A stretch of DNA of 33,613 nucleotides from Gemmobacter caeni (lineage in GTDB: Bacteria; Pseudomonadota; Alphaproteobacteria; Rhodobacterales; Rhodobacteraceae): the NCBI RefSeq assembly GCF_003054195.1, contig NZ_QBKP01000027.1, forward strand, positions 1 through 33,613, given 5' to 3'. Both the position numbers and the translations under genes were made by a program. Numbering within the stretch: the first letter of the stretch is position 1; the number at the start of each line of letters is the position of its first letter. Shown piece after piece: positions 24,155 to 32,888 of the stretch. The notes beneath the pieces are model-generated. The model was given only the letters and a program-made list of their open reading frames with translations, was not told the origin of the DNA and did not search any database.

Positions 24155-24762
24155 AACAGATAATCGCAACAGTTCCGCTGTTCGATCTCGGCAGGGGTGC
24201 CTTCTGCGATGCTTCCCTGTTTCAGGGCATAGACCTCGACACCCTTCGGAGCATCGAAGCGGACTGGACGCCTATCTTTGATGCGGCCGCACCGGAGAAC
24301 CCGCCGGAGGATGCGCACTGGGAGTGGGCCGCGAAGGCGCTGCAGGCCTTGCAGAATCCACTCAGCTACGAGTTGTTCGGGATCGAGGCGGATGCCAGGA
24401 CACAGGGCATGATGCTTGTCGTCAAGGGCGGCCCGAAATGCTTCAGCCGCCATCCCGAGCATCCGCGCGCGCCGCTGATCTACGTGGATTTTCTGGCGAC
24501 GGCGCCGTGGAACAGGCCGGGTCTGACCGCAACGCCGACCTATAAGGGCGTCGGCCGGCTCCTGTTCATGACGGCCGTTTCGCTCAGTATTGAGGAGGAA
24601 TTCGCGGGACGGATCGGGCTGCACTCCCTGCCGGGTGCGGAGGCCTTCTATCGCAACCGGCTCAACATGACGGATATGGGGAAAGACGACGCGTATCAGA
24701 ATCTGCGATACTTCGAGCTATCCACAACTCAGGCCCGGCAGTTGATCGCTGCCCGGCCGTAA
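24151..24762 (+). CDS. GNAT-type acetyltransferase, candidate toxin
   Basis: A 203-residue protein whose second half fits the GNAT fold: strand LIYVDFLATAPW, the acetyl-CoA loop Y-K-G133-V-G135-R-L-L, a helix, then IGLHSLPGAEAFYRNRLNMTDMG with Tyr167 in the usual late position. The N-terminal 75 residues are less typical. Paired by a four-base overlap with an RHH gene, it may be the toxin of a GNAT/RHH toxin-antitoxin module (such toxins acetylate aminoacyl-tRNA); it could equally be a plain acetyltransferase under RHH control. Confidence 0.7.
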   Translation: MKQIIATVPLFDLGRGAFCDASLFQGIDLDTLRSIEADWTPIFDAAAPENPPEDAHWEWAAKALQALQNPLSYELFGIEADARTQGMMLVVKGGPKCFSRHPEHPRAPLIYVDFLATAPWNRPGLTATPTYKGVGRLLFMTAVSLSIEEEFAGRIGLHSLPGAEAFYRNRLNMTDMGKDDAYQNLRYFELSTTQARQLIAARP

Positions 24763-24782
24763 CGAAGAAAGGAGGAATGACT

Positions 24783-25316
24783 ATGAAGCTTTGTGTCGAT
24801 AACGACTGGCTGCGACGGCAGATCGGGAACGATCCGATCGCCGATGTCGAAGCCGGGCGTGTCATTCGCCGTTCTGCGGATGTGGTCAAGGCCGCAGAGG
24901 CGGCCGCACAGCCTCAGGCTGTAGCCGTTGCCGGCGCTCCCAAACGGGAGGACGCGCCGCTCGCCCTGCTCATCCACATGACCCGCCGCCGGGACCGGTT
25001 GACCATTGCACAGTTCGCAGAACGCATCCGCGTGTCGGTAGACGAGATCGCCACCATCGAGAAAGACCCGCGCTATTCGCCGAGACCGCGAACGATCCAC
25101 AATCTGGCCGAGTATGTGAAAGTGCCGGCGAAGGCGTTGCTGAACCTGCTGCCGGACGCGCCTGTCGTGGATCAGTCGCTGGACGAGGCGGTCTACAAGT
25201 TCGCGGCAAGCTCGGACGATCTGTCGGGGCTGTCGCGGGCCGAACGTCGCGGGTTGAACGACTTCGTCAAGTTTCTGACCGCTTACAAGGGTGGCACCGA
25301 AGCGGATGGCAAATGA
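24783..25316 (+). CDS. XRE-type helix-turn-helix regulator
   Basis: A 177-residue protein with an N-terminal extension and a central HTH (about residues 62-118) visible in LTIAQFAERIRVSVDEIATIEKD and NLAEYVKVPAKALLNLL. The C-terminal part (about 125-170) is helical and may contact the next protein. I chose the ATG at 24783 because AAAGGAGGA ends eight bases before it; the ATG at 24777 is too close. It overlaps the start of the metallopeptidase gene, a pairing typical of regulators cleaved by their partner protease. Confidence 0.75.
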   Translation: MKLCVDNDWLRRQIGNDPIADVEAGRVIRRSADVVKAAEAAAQPQAVAVAGAPKREDAPLALLIHMTRRRDRLTIAQFAERIRVSVDEIATIEKDPRYSPRPRTIHNLAEYVKVPAKALLNLLPDAPVVDQSLDEAVYKFAASSDDLSGLSRAERRGLNDFVKFLTAYKGGTEADGK

Positions 25317-26235
25317 AGATCCGAGAGTCGATGCGTTTGCAGCCGCCGATATCGAAGCCTCGATCCGGCGGCTGCTGCGCGACCTCGGCAATCCTGAGCC
25401 GCCCCTCAGGCTGGAAGACGTCAGGGCGCTCCAGAAACTGGACCTTACCTACTACAGCAAAGCCGACCTGAATCTGCTCGATGAGATGGCGCACCGGGTG
25501 ACGCTGGCGGGAAACCGGATCACGACCACCGCCCGGCGCATGTTTGACGTCGTCACCAAGGCCGGGCTGAAGGCGCTTATCGTGCCGGAGCAGCGGCAAA
25601 TCTATATCGACGAAGAGGTCGTGGACAAGAAGCGGCGGTTCATCCAGGCCCACGAGATCACGCACGATCTTCTGCCTTGGCACCGCAGCCTGTTGCTCGG
25701 CGACAATGAGGAGTCGTTGAGTCCCCGTTGCCATCAGGAAATGGAAGCCGAGGCGAATTTCGGAGCCCGGCAGCTTATTTTCCTCGGCGACCGCTTTACC
25801 GCCGAAGTGCGCGACCATGCGCTCGACTGGAAAGCCCTCCAGAAGCTGTCGAAGGACTACGGCAACACCATCACCACCACCTTGTGGCAGACGGTGCATT
25901 GCTGGGATGCCGCTGTGCCGGCATTTGGCATGATCGGACGCCACCCGTACCATCGGGACATCGGTGCCAGGGCGGGCAACGACGATGTCGCCTATTTCAT
26001 TCGGTCCGACAGCTTTGCCCAGCGGTTCGGACACGTCACCGACGCCGAAACGTATTCGGCGATGTCGAGCTATGTCCGGCGGAGCCGCCGGGGTCCGATG
26101 GGCGAGGGCCGCTGCCTGTTCACCGATGCGAATGGCGATGCCTGCGAGTTCCACCTGACGAGTTTCTGCAACGGCTACGACCTGCTGACCATGGGCCATT
26201 TCGTCGGCCCCTATCGCAGGGTGATCGGCTTCTGA
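25306..26235 (+). CDS. ImmA/IrrE-type zinc metallopeptidase
   Basis: A 309-residue protein with the zinc-peptidase motif His116-Glu117-x-x-His120 (AHEITHD) and a likely third ligand Glu149 in EAEANFGARQLI, as in the ImmA/IrrE family. Family members cut XRE-type repressors in response to stress; the XRE gene directly upstream, overlapping by 11 bases, fits. The C-terminal third (about 220-309) is unusually long for a minimal ImmA and includes cysteines (GRCLF, DACEF, SFCNG), possibly a sensing domain. ATG at 25306 chosen; a GTG at 25291 is possible. Confidence 0.78.
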   Translation: MANEDPRVDAFAAADIEASIRRLLRDLGNPEPPLRLEDVRALQKLDLTYYSKADLNLLDEMAHRVTLAGNRITTTARRMFDVVTKAGLKALIVPEQRQIYIDEEVVDKKRRFIQAHEITHDLLPWHRSLLLGDNEESLSPRCHQEMEAEANFGARQLIFLGDRFTAEVRDHALDWKALQKLSKDYGNTITTTLWQTVHCWDAAVPAFGMIGRHPYHRDIGARAGNDDVAYFIRSDSFAQRFGHVTDAETYSAMSSYVRRSRRGPMGEGRCLFTDANGDACEFHLTSFCNGYDLLTMGHFVGPYRRVIGF

Positions 26236-26299
26236 TCGTCGCCGGACACGCCTGACCCACAGCCCCGACGGGGGCAGTCTGCCGGAAAGCGATGAACAC

Positions 26300-26749
26300 A
26301 TGAGTTTCGACCCCGCCGACCTGTCCCTCAAATCCGTCTGGAACCAGACCCGCACCCCCGTGGTGCTGCGGCGGGGCGGCAAGGGTCAGCGCCTGCGGAT
26401 ACGGCTGCCATTCGCCGAAGACAACCGCCGCTGGCTGCAGGCCGGCAAACGGACGGCGGGGGTCTGGCTGCCAGAGCATCGGTGCTGGGAGGTGCCGAAA
26501 GCTTGGTTCAACGGCTTCGTCGAGCAGGCGCTACACCGCTATGGCTTCCTCTATGTCATTCAGCCGTACCGGGAACAGGAGAAATGCGCGACGGCCTGTC
26601 TCAACGCGACCGGCCACGAGTGCCAGTGCTCCTGCATGGGCGCGAACCATGGCGCCGGCAATGATGGCAGCTGGTTCGAGGTCTCGGAGACATTCGCCAC
26701 CCGCTGGGGCGAACTGCATCTGGCCTGTCGTTTGATGGTCACAAAATAG
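26300..26749 (+). CDS. Cysteine-cluster protein, unknown
   Basis: A 149-residue protein with an N-terminal beta-rich part and a striking metal-binding-like cluster: Cys96-x3-Cys100, Cys108-x-Cys110-x-Cys112 and Asn116-His117 (…HECQCSCMGANHG). Trp61-63 and WFEVSE nearby suggest a compact zinc or iron-sulphur fold. I recall this C-x3-C...CxCxC-x4-H pattern from hypothetical proteins, with no known function. It follows the metallopeptidase by 64 bases on the same strand and could be the third member of an XRE-peptidase module. Confidence 0.65.
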   Translation: MSFDPADLSLKSVWNQTRTPVVLRRGGKGQRLRIRLPFAEDNRRWLQAGKRTAGVWLPEHRCWEVPKAWFNGFVEQALHRYGFLYVIQPYREQEKCATACLNATGHECQCSCMGANHGAGNDGSWFEVSETFATRWGELHLACRLMVTK

Positions 26750-26923
26750 AGGCCACTTCGGGCGTCGCAGTCCATGAAGCCTGCATCAGGCCAGTCATTG
26801 GAATGCCCGTGTCAGCAAGCCGCAGGCCAGTACCGGTCGGGAGGCAAGGCCCAGAGCGGCCGTTCGGCAGCTCCGCAGTGAATGAAAGCTCTCCGCCCCT
26901 AACCGTCAGTCGCAGTACAGCCG

Positions 26924-26945
26924 GATCAAGTGTCGCCTCTTGATC
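26924..26945 (-). terminator. Hairpin downstream of virD4
   Basis: GATCAAG (26924-26930) and CTTGATC (26939-26945) pair perfectly over 7 bases with an 8-base loop, 11 bases beyond the virD4 stop on the - strand. There is no T-run, so termination would need Rho or it may only protect the 3' end. Confidence 0.35.
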
Positions 26946-26956
26946 GACACCAGTCC

Positions 26957-28849
26957 CTACTGACCAGCGGATATTGCTTCGTCGAACGCCCGCATCCTGG
27001 CTATCACTTCCGCTGCGTTCTGCATCTGCCCTCCCTCCTCAGAAACCTCCAGTCGGACGGCAACTCCGTCAACCACCTCCGCCGCGATCCCGTCTGCGTC
27101 TCCTGACCTGAACGCGACCACCCCCTTCGCGCCCGCAGTTACGGACAACCTCAGCGCTGCCACCTCAGCCCGCAGTATAGCCACCTCCGGGTCCTGGCGC
27201 ACCGGATACGGCAGCGGCCCCGCCTGCGCCGCGTAGATCGCCCGGAAGACCGCATCCTCGTAGTAGACGATCCGCCGGACCCGAAGCGGCTGTTGTCGCT
27301 CCGGGATCAGAATCGCGATGTTCGCGTCGAGCTTCTTGACCTCGTCGGCTGACATCAGGGGCCGCTCTTCCATGCGCCGGGAAAGTGACCGCCGGGTCAA
27401 GAGCGAGGCATCGCGGGCGTAGCTGTCCGACGTCGCGAGCTTCGTCGTCTTCCCGAGCGCGTCGGAAACCTCCTGCGCGGTCTTCTTCTCGTTGGGGCTG
27501 AGATAGAGCTTCATCCCGGCGGCGGATTCAAGCGAGAGCCGGACGTTCTCTCCATAGATGTTGTCGAGACCCGGGATAGACTGGGTGATGATCGAGACCC
27601 GCGCGCCGTGGCCTGCAAGCTGCTTCAGGGCCTGCTCGACGATGGGCATCGGGCCGAGCTGGTCGAACTCGTCGAGGAGGATCATCACCGGCCAGGGCTC
27701 GGCCTTTGGGTCGGGCAGGCTGCCGCGCAGCGTGGCGATCAGTTCCCCGAAGAAGAGGCGGATGAGAGGCGACAGCGTGCGGATGTCATCGGCGTTGACG
27801 GCGACATAGATCGTCTGCGGCAGCTTCCGCAGGGTGCCGAAGGCGATGTCGTTGGCCGAGGTCGCGCGGTCGACGGCCGGGTTGTTCCAGAGGCTCATGC
27901 CAGCCCCGCCCAGGACCGAGGCATGCGAGGATAGCGTCCGGTCGCTGTAGCCCGCGAACTTGCGGAACGTGTTGCGGGCGGCGCCGTGCCGGACCTCCTC
28001 GGCATGGGCGGCGTATTCGCTTTGGGTCGCGCCCTTTGCGAAGAGGATGCGGCTTACCTCGCCGAGCGTCGGGCGGCCGCGCTCTATGGCGAGGAGGCCT
28101 GCCGCGACGAAGAGTTCGCGGCCTTCCATCAGGAAGTCGCTCGCGGTGCCCTTGTCCGAGACGGTCAGGAAGTAGTCCGCGATTTTGGCAAGTTCCGTGT
28201 AGCGCTGCTCGGGGTTTTCGATCCGGGCCACGCGCTCGAGCGGGTTGTAGCGATGCGTCGCGTTCTCGAAATCGAACGGCGCGAAGCGGAAGACGCGGTC
28301 GCCCTGCGCCTGACGATGCCGCGCGGTCGCCTCGAAGATCTCGCCCTTCACATCGAGGATGACGGCGCTGCCCGGAAAGAGAAGCGTGTTCGGGATCACG
28401 TAGCCCACGCCCTTGCCTGCGCGGGTCGGAGCCACGACGAGGCAATGCGGGAACTTCGCGAACTCGGCCGCGACGAAGGGTTTGCGGGAGGAGGGTGTTC
28501 CGAGCTTGCCAAATACGAGACCCGCGCCGAGGGGTTTCAGGAGACCGTTGCGTTTCATTTCCGCCCGGCTCTGGAAATGCGCCTGGCCGTATTCTGTGAG
28601 GCGCGCGGTGACGCTGAGAAGGAGCGCAAAGGCCGCGAAGGCCGCGGTCGAGACCACGACGATGAGCCAGCCCGTGGACCAGGGTGCGTCGGTGACCTCG
28701 GGCCATCCGGGGAACCCCGTGAGGAGGATGAGGGGATCGCCCGAGTTCAGGGGCAGACCCAGCTTCCAGGTGACGGTTAGGCCGCCGATCAGAAGACCGA
28801 CGACAATTCCGGCAACAGCGCCGAGTGCGAGACGGAGGGCAAAGACCAT
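26957..28849 (-). CDS. virD4: VirD4/TraG coupling protein
   Basis: The coupling ATPase brings the relaxase-DNA complex to the VirB channel. The 630-residue protein has two N-terminal membrane helices (about 6-28 and 60-82), Walker A in APTRAGKG (140-147, Lys146) and Walker B in VMILLDEFDQLGPM, followed by SIITQSIPGLDNIYG. The ATG at 28849 lies eight bases after the relaxase stop; a longer reading frame to 28987 would run into the relaxase gene. It is the last gene of the mobilisation operon and is read towards the virB side. Confidence 0.92.
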   Translation of the reverse strand: MVFALRLALGAVAGIVVGLLIGGLTVTWKLGLPLNSGDPLILLTGFPGWPEVTDAPWSTGWLIVVVSTAAFAAFALLLSVTARLTEYGQAHFQSRAEMKRNGLLKPLGAGLVFGKLGTPSSRKPFVAAEFAKFPHCLVVAPTRAGKGVGYVIPNTLLFPGSAVILDVKGEIFEATARHRQAQGDRVFRFAPFDFENATHRYNPLERVARIENPEQRYTELAKIADYFLTVSDKGTASDFLMEGRELFVAAGLLAIERGRPTLGEVSRILFAKGATQSEYAAHAEEVRHGAARNTFRKFAGYSDRTLSSHASVLGGAGMSLWNNPAVDRATSANDIAFGTLRKLPQTIYVAVNADDIRTLSPLIRLFFGELIATLRGSLPDPKAEPWPVMILLDEFDQLGPMPIVEQALKQLAGHGARVSIITQSIPGLDNIYGENVRLSLESAAGMKLYLSPNEKKTAQEVSDALGKTTKLATSDSYARDASLLTRRSLSRRMEERPLMSADEVKKLDANIAILIPERQQPLRVRRIVYYEDAVFRAIYAAQAGPLPYPVRQDPEVAILRAEVAALRLSVTAGAKGVVAFRSGDADGIAAEVVDGVAVRLEVSEEGGQMQNAAEVIARMRAFDEAISAGQ

Positions 28850-28857
28850 CGGCTGCC

Positions 28858-30984
28858 TCAAAGCTCGCGGTCGCGGCTGCGGTCCCGGGTAAGTTGTCGC
28901 TCCCGGTCTCGATCGCCTGATAGACTCGACCTGCGATCGGCATCGACGTGACGCCCGGCCTCCATCTCCTTCGCGCGCGCGTCCCAAAGCTGGATACCAC
29001 GCTGCGCCTCCGCGAGGGAAAGACCGGTCGTCTCATGGACAGTCGCGACCGTCATGACGGCGCGGGCGATGGCCGCGCGGGCCGCCGGGTCGGGGAAGTC
29101 CCGTTTCAAGGCGTCGTCCTTGCCGCGCGCGAGATCCTGCATCGCGGTCTTGCCATAGCGCGCCGCCATGTCGCCAGCGAAGGCCGCAGCCTGCGCCTCG
29201 CTCTCGAAGCGCAACTGCCCAGCCTCGACCCGTACCTCGGCCATCGCCTTGAGCGCCCGGGGCAGTCCCGGCACCGCTTCCGCCACACGCTCGATCGCGA
29301 GTGCTTTATCGAGGATCTTCGCGGCCTGCGCGTAGAAGGCATCGACGCGGCGCGCGGCCGTCGTCCGCCCCTCCTCGGTCGAGAGGTCCAGCTTCTGACG
29401 TTCGGCGACGTCGCGCAGGTCCGCGGTCACCCGCTCGCGCTCCTGGAAGGCGCTCGGGGCCGGACGGGCCAGGCGGGCCTCGACCTGCGAAGGGTCTATC
29501 CCGGCCTCGGTCGCGGCCGCGCGAAGCGATGCTTTCAGCTCTTTGGCCTCATCGGCGTTCAGGTCGCGCTGGTCCCTGCCAATCGTTAGGGTCGCGCGCC
29601 CATCGCCGCGCTCAGTGAGTTCAGCACCATGAAGGCGCGACACCGGATCGCGGGTCATCAACTCAGCGCCGCGGCTGTCCCCGAGCGTGCGGACGACATC
29701 CGAGGCGATGTCGCGCAGCTCACGCCAGAGCGGTGCCTGCCGCTCGGGAGGCAGGGCCGCGATCTTGTCCTCGGTCCGCGACAGCCAGTCCGCGAAATAG
29801 GTTTCGAGCCCGCGCCGCGTCGCGGGCGGCGCTATCTCCGCGCGCGCCTCGCGGTCCGGGCCACGGCGCTCGCCGCCCGCTTCTCTCTCCTCCCGGGCCT
29901 TCTCACCTCCGGCGCCCGCCGATTCCACCGCCGAGCCCCGGCCGCGCTCCTCAACCTCACGCCCATCCTTGCTGCCGGCCATCGGCGGCCCTCCTTCACT
30001 CTTGTCGGGGACATCCATCAGCGGCTGGATGATGCCGCCGCGCGCGAGGACCTCACTCGCCTCGCGCATCCGGTCCGCGGCCCTTGCGAGACCGCCCAGT
30101 TCCGCCACCATGGCGAGGTCCTTCAGCACCGCCGCATTGGCCCGCACCTCGGCGAGCGCGGCCTCTAGAACGGGGCCGCTCAAAAGAACCTCGCGGGGAG
30201 CCCGCTCCTCGCGGCGCGCCCGCTCGATCTCGGCCCGGGTCGGACCGTAGCTCAGGATGCCCCGGTCCCGGCGGGACGAGCAGTCGAGATAGACGCCTTC
30301 CTCCTCCGCGATCCCGGCAAGGCGCTCCTTCATCACCGCGAGGTTGAAGGCGTGGCCCTTGGCCATGAAGAACCAGAACCCGTTCACGAGCCCCCGGTTG
30401 TTGAGGACGATATGCACGTGCGGGTGGGAACGGTCAGTATGGAGGGCGGCCACATAGGCCCATTCGTCATGCTGATGCGCGCCCGACTGGAACATCTCCG
30501 CCGCCCAGGCCTCGGCGATGAGTTGCGCCTTGGCGGGTTTCACGAAGGCGGGGAAAGAGATCAGGAGATGCGTCGTGTGACCGTTCTTTGGGTTCCCCCG
30601 CCAGCCCGCCGACCAGTCGGCGGCGATGGCGAGGCGTTCCTCCTCCGAGAGCGAGCGGGCCTCGGGGTCGTGTTCGACCATGTTCCCGAAGAGCCCCTCG
30701 GCCTTGCCGAAGAGATAGGCCATCTGCGCCCTCAGTGACTGCGCCGTGCCCGTCCCACCCCGGGCGATCTTCTTCAGCACCACGGCATTGGAGGACTGCG
30801 AGAGCTGCCACATCGTCCGCGCCCGCGGCGAGGCCGAGATGCCACCGCGGCCATACTCCAGGCCGCCTGCGCCGGAGGTGCGGACCCGCCCTGCCCCGCG
30901 CGTGAGACCGATCTCGCCGATCAGCGCCTCGACCAGACCGGGCCCCCGGGAAGGGGCGAGACCGACCGGATCACGCACCGCCAT
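28858..30984 (-). CDS. MOBP/VirD2-like relaxase
   Basis: The relaxase nicks oriT and pilots the strand into the recipient. The 708-residue protein has a candidate catalytic Tyr90 (in AQMAYLFGK) and the histidine triad His182-x-Asp-x-x-His187-Pro-His189-Val-His191 with Asn195 (motif III) characteristic of VirD2-type MOBP enzymes. The long C-terminal half (about 330-708) is charged and helical and ends in an Arg/Asp-rich tail, likely the secretion signal. The start at 30984 has AAGGGGG and overlaps the upstream gene by 14 bases; the longer frame to 31113 is unlikely. Confidence 0.9.
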   Translation of the reverse strand: MAVRDPVGLAPSRGPGLVEALIGEIGLTRGAGRVRTSGAGGLEYGRGGISASPRARTMWQLSQSSNAVVLKKIARGGTGTAQSLRAQMAYLFGKAEGLFGNMVEHDPEARSLSEEERLAIAADWSAGWRGNPKNGHTTHLLISFPAFVKPAKAQLIAEAWAAEMFQSGAHQHDEWAYVAALHTDRSHPHVHIVLNNRGLVNGFWFFMAKGHAFNLAVMKERLAGIAEEEGVYLDCSSRRDRGILSYGPTRAEIERARREERAPREVLLSGPVLEAALAEVRANAAVLKDLAMVAELGGLARAADRMREASEVLARGGIIQPLMDVPDKSEGGPPMAGSKDGREVEERGRGSAVESAGAGGEKAREEREAGGERRGPDREARAEIAPPATRRGLETYFADWLSRTEDKIAALPPERQAPLWRELRDIASDVVRTLGDSRGAELMTRDPVSRLHGAELTERGDGRATLTIGRDQRDLNADEAKELKASLRAAATEAGIDPSQVEARLARPAPSAFQERERVTADLRDVAERQKLDLSTEEGRTTAARRVDAFYAQAAKILDKALAIERVAEAVPGLPRALKAMAEVRVEAGQLRFESEAQAAAFAGDMAARYGKTAMQDLARGKDDALKRDFPDPAARAAIARAVMTVATVHETTGLSLAEAQRGIQLWDARAKEMEAGRHVDADRRSSLSGDRDRERQLTRDRSRDREL

Positions 30985-31588
30985 CCCCCTTCCCCATCCC
31001 GGATTGCAACGCCCCTGCGGCCGTGCCCAAAGCCGCGCGACCCGCCTGCCGGCGTAAGCCGACCAGCCGACCGATCGCGAGCCGAAGCTCGGGCAGGAAC
31101 TTCCGCAACGCACCGATCTCGTCCCATTCGGCGCGTACGAGCGCGATCTGCCGTCGGTTCGCGGCGAGCGCGATCTGGTTCACATTGACCCCGATCTTGT
31201 GCAACTCGCGCGTGAGGCTGACCAGGAGTTCGGTCTCTTCCGGCAGGGGGGCCACCGCACCCCCTGCCCCGCGCACCAGCACCCGCAGCGCCTCGGACCG
31301 CGAGGTGAACCCGGCCGATAGGGTCGCGGCATCGAAGGCCAGCGCCTCTTCCCGGGAGACCCGGACGCTCAGGATCCGGCCACCCGTCGTCGGGCGCCGC
31401 GAGAGCGACGGGCCGGGAGGTTCACCACCGGACGCATCGTCGTAGGCCGACTGCCCCGCTCGCTCAGCGGCGCGCCCGGTCGCCTTCGAAGCACCTGCGA
31501 AAGCTGCCGGACGGGCGGCAGCGGTCGTCTGTGGCGCGCGGGGATGGGAGGTCATCGGCGGGGCTCGCTCCGGGGCGTATACATTCTG
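30971..31588 (-). CDS. MobC-like relaxosome accessory protein
   Basis: About 205 residues: a low-complexity Ala/Pro-rich N-terminus, an RHH-like DNA-binding part (ILSVRVSREEALAFDAATLSAGFTSRSEALRVLV) and a MobC-like helical part (LTRELHKIGVNVNQIALAAN). MobC proteins open oriT DNA for the relaxase. The start is uncertain (in-frame ATGs at 31666, 31588 and 31555); I chose 31588, leaving the AT-richer upstream bases as a possible oriT. It overlaps the relaxase gene. Confidence 0.8.
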   Translation of the reverse strand, partial: QNVYAPERAPPMTSHPRAPQTTAAARPAAFAGASKATGRAAERAGQSAYDDASGGEPPGPSLSRRPTTGGRILSVRVSREEALAFDAATLSAGFTSRSEALRVLVRGAGGAVAPLPEETELLVSLTRELHKIGVNVNQIALAANRRQIALVRAEWDEIGALRKFLPELRLAIGRLVGLRRQAGRAALGTAAGALQSGMGKGDGGA

Positions 31589-31708
31589 CATTTCCTGCCA
31601 TCTGCTTCTCTCATGTCTGTTTTCATCTTTCAAGCCTGTTTGCGTGATTTGTGAGGTTCGGGTCAAAGAGCCCGGGAGGGGGAAAAGGGCGGCGGGAGGT
31701 GCGGGGTC
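31589..31708. other. Candidate origin of transfer (oriT)
   Basis: Noncoding (if mobC starts at 31588), AT-richer than its surroundings, directly upstream of the mobC-relaxase-virD4 operon. TTTCCTGC at 31591-31598 differs by one base from the MOBP nic consensus YATCCTGY. Small GC-rich inverted repeats (CGGG/CCCG around 31660-31674) lie nearby. One near-match of 8 bases can arise by chance, so this is a hypothesis. Confidence 0.35.
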
Positions 31709-31924
31709 TTGATCGGCTCAAACGTCTGCCTTGGCTCCGCTGCCTCTTCTCGGGCCGTCAGAAGGAGTCCCGCGCCACTCTGGGAGGTTGGGCCTTCGTT
31801 CCCAAGTGAACCCTACATCGACGCTGCAACTGATGTTGGAAGCATCACTCCTCGGAATCGATGGGAGACTCACGATTCCGGATCGTCATTGGACAGGTCG
31901 ACAGTGACTGCCGATACTGGTGCG

Positions 31925-32167
31925 ATGAGCCACGGCCTCGATTTCGAACCCTTGTCCATGACGCGACGGGATCCCGACCTGAACATGGCGCGCTTCTACG
32001 CGATCGCGCTGCAGCCGACGCTCTTCGGTGAGGTATCGGTCATGCGCTTCTGGGGGCGCATCGGGACCAGGGGACAGGCGATGCTTCAGACCTTCCCATC
32101 GTTCACGGTCGCAATGCGCCAGGCTGTTGCGGTCGAGAGGCGGAAGCGGCTCCGCGGGTATCGCTGA
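31925..32167 (+). CDS. Small WGR-domain protein
   Basis: An 80-residue protein that is almost wholly a WGR domain: MARFYAIALQPTLFGEVSVMRFWGRIGTRGQ... with the Trp-Gly-Arg signature, then a helix ending KRLRGYR. WGR domains bind nucleic acid ends in PARPs and occur alone in many alphaproteobacterial plasmids, where their role is unknown. ATG 31925 or 31958 may be used; ribosome-binding sites are weak for both. It converges on the RES toxin gene with 25 bases between the stops. Confidence 0.75.
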   Translation: MSHGLDFEPLSMTRRDPDLNMARFYAIALQPTLFGEVSVMRFWGRIGTRGQAMLQTFPSFTVAMRQAVAVERRKRLRGYR

Positions 32168-32192
32168 CGGTGGTGTCCCCTGCCCCCAAGGA

Positions 32193-32888
32193 CTATGGCA
32201 GGACCGCAAAGACCTGCGAGTTCCCAAGGTCCTTGACCATGTCGATCGCTGCCCCGTTCCAATGGTAGGTCAGATGGCGACCTTGAACGGGCGGCGACAT
32301 CACATCCGGATAGAAGGCTGCGAAGCAGGTCCCACCCGGGTTCCTGACCGACGGATAGACGATGCCAACCGAACCGGCGGCCTTTTCGGCAAGCGCGAAG
32401 GCCTGCGATGCGGTGTAGTCATCGGGGTCGAGCAGGTGCGGATAGCCGTGCCGGATGTCCGTGAGATCAGCATCGATCCGGCCGATCAGCTCACGCTTGT
32501 CCGCGATCCAGCCGGGCGCCTCACGGGTCGCTGCACAGAACATTAGGGTATGGTGGATCGTCTCGAAGAGCGCCGTCTCGAAATCATCCGCCGCGTAGAA
32601 CGCGCCAAACGTCCCATCGTGAAACCGGCCCCGATGATCCGGGCTCACATGGGTGAAGGGCGCCATCACGTATGACGATCTTGGACCACCGACCCGCCGT
32701 CCGGCTGGGACGAGATCGAGGTTGCCTATGCTCGCGGCAAGCCGCGGGTTGGTCTTGCTTTCCGCAGAAGCGAGAAGCAGCCAGTCGGCCGGGTCCGCGA
32801 TATCCTCGAAGAGATCGATGGGCGGGTAGGCCGAGTTGATCAGGCGGTGATAGCGGTCCCAGATGACCCGCGCTGTCGGTGGCCTCAC
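32193..32888 (-). CDS. RES-domain toxin
   Basis: A 231-residue RES-domain protein, the toxin of a type II module; characterised members break down NAD+. Visible landmarks are the N-terminal ARVIWDRYHRLINS, ADWLLLASAESKTNPRL, FGAFYAADDFETALFETIHH and the C-terminal VRNPGGTCFAAFYP. It starts with a GTG that overlaps the antitoxin stop (GTGA), which fixes the start; the longer frame to 33134 lies inside the antitoxin gene. Such modules stabilise plasmids and islands. Confidence 0.88.
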   Translation of the reverse strand: MRPPTARVIWDRYHRLINSAYPPIDLFEDIADPADWLLLASAESKTNPRLAASIGNLDLVPAGRRVGGPRSSYVMAPFTHVSPDHRGRFHDGTFGAFYAADDFETALFETIHHTLMFCAATREAPGWIADKRELIGRIDADLTDIRHGYPHLLDPDDYTASQAFALAEKAAGSVGIVYPSVRNPGGTCFAAFYPDVMSPPVQGRHLTYHWNGAAIDMVKDLGNSQVFAVLP

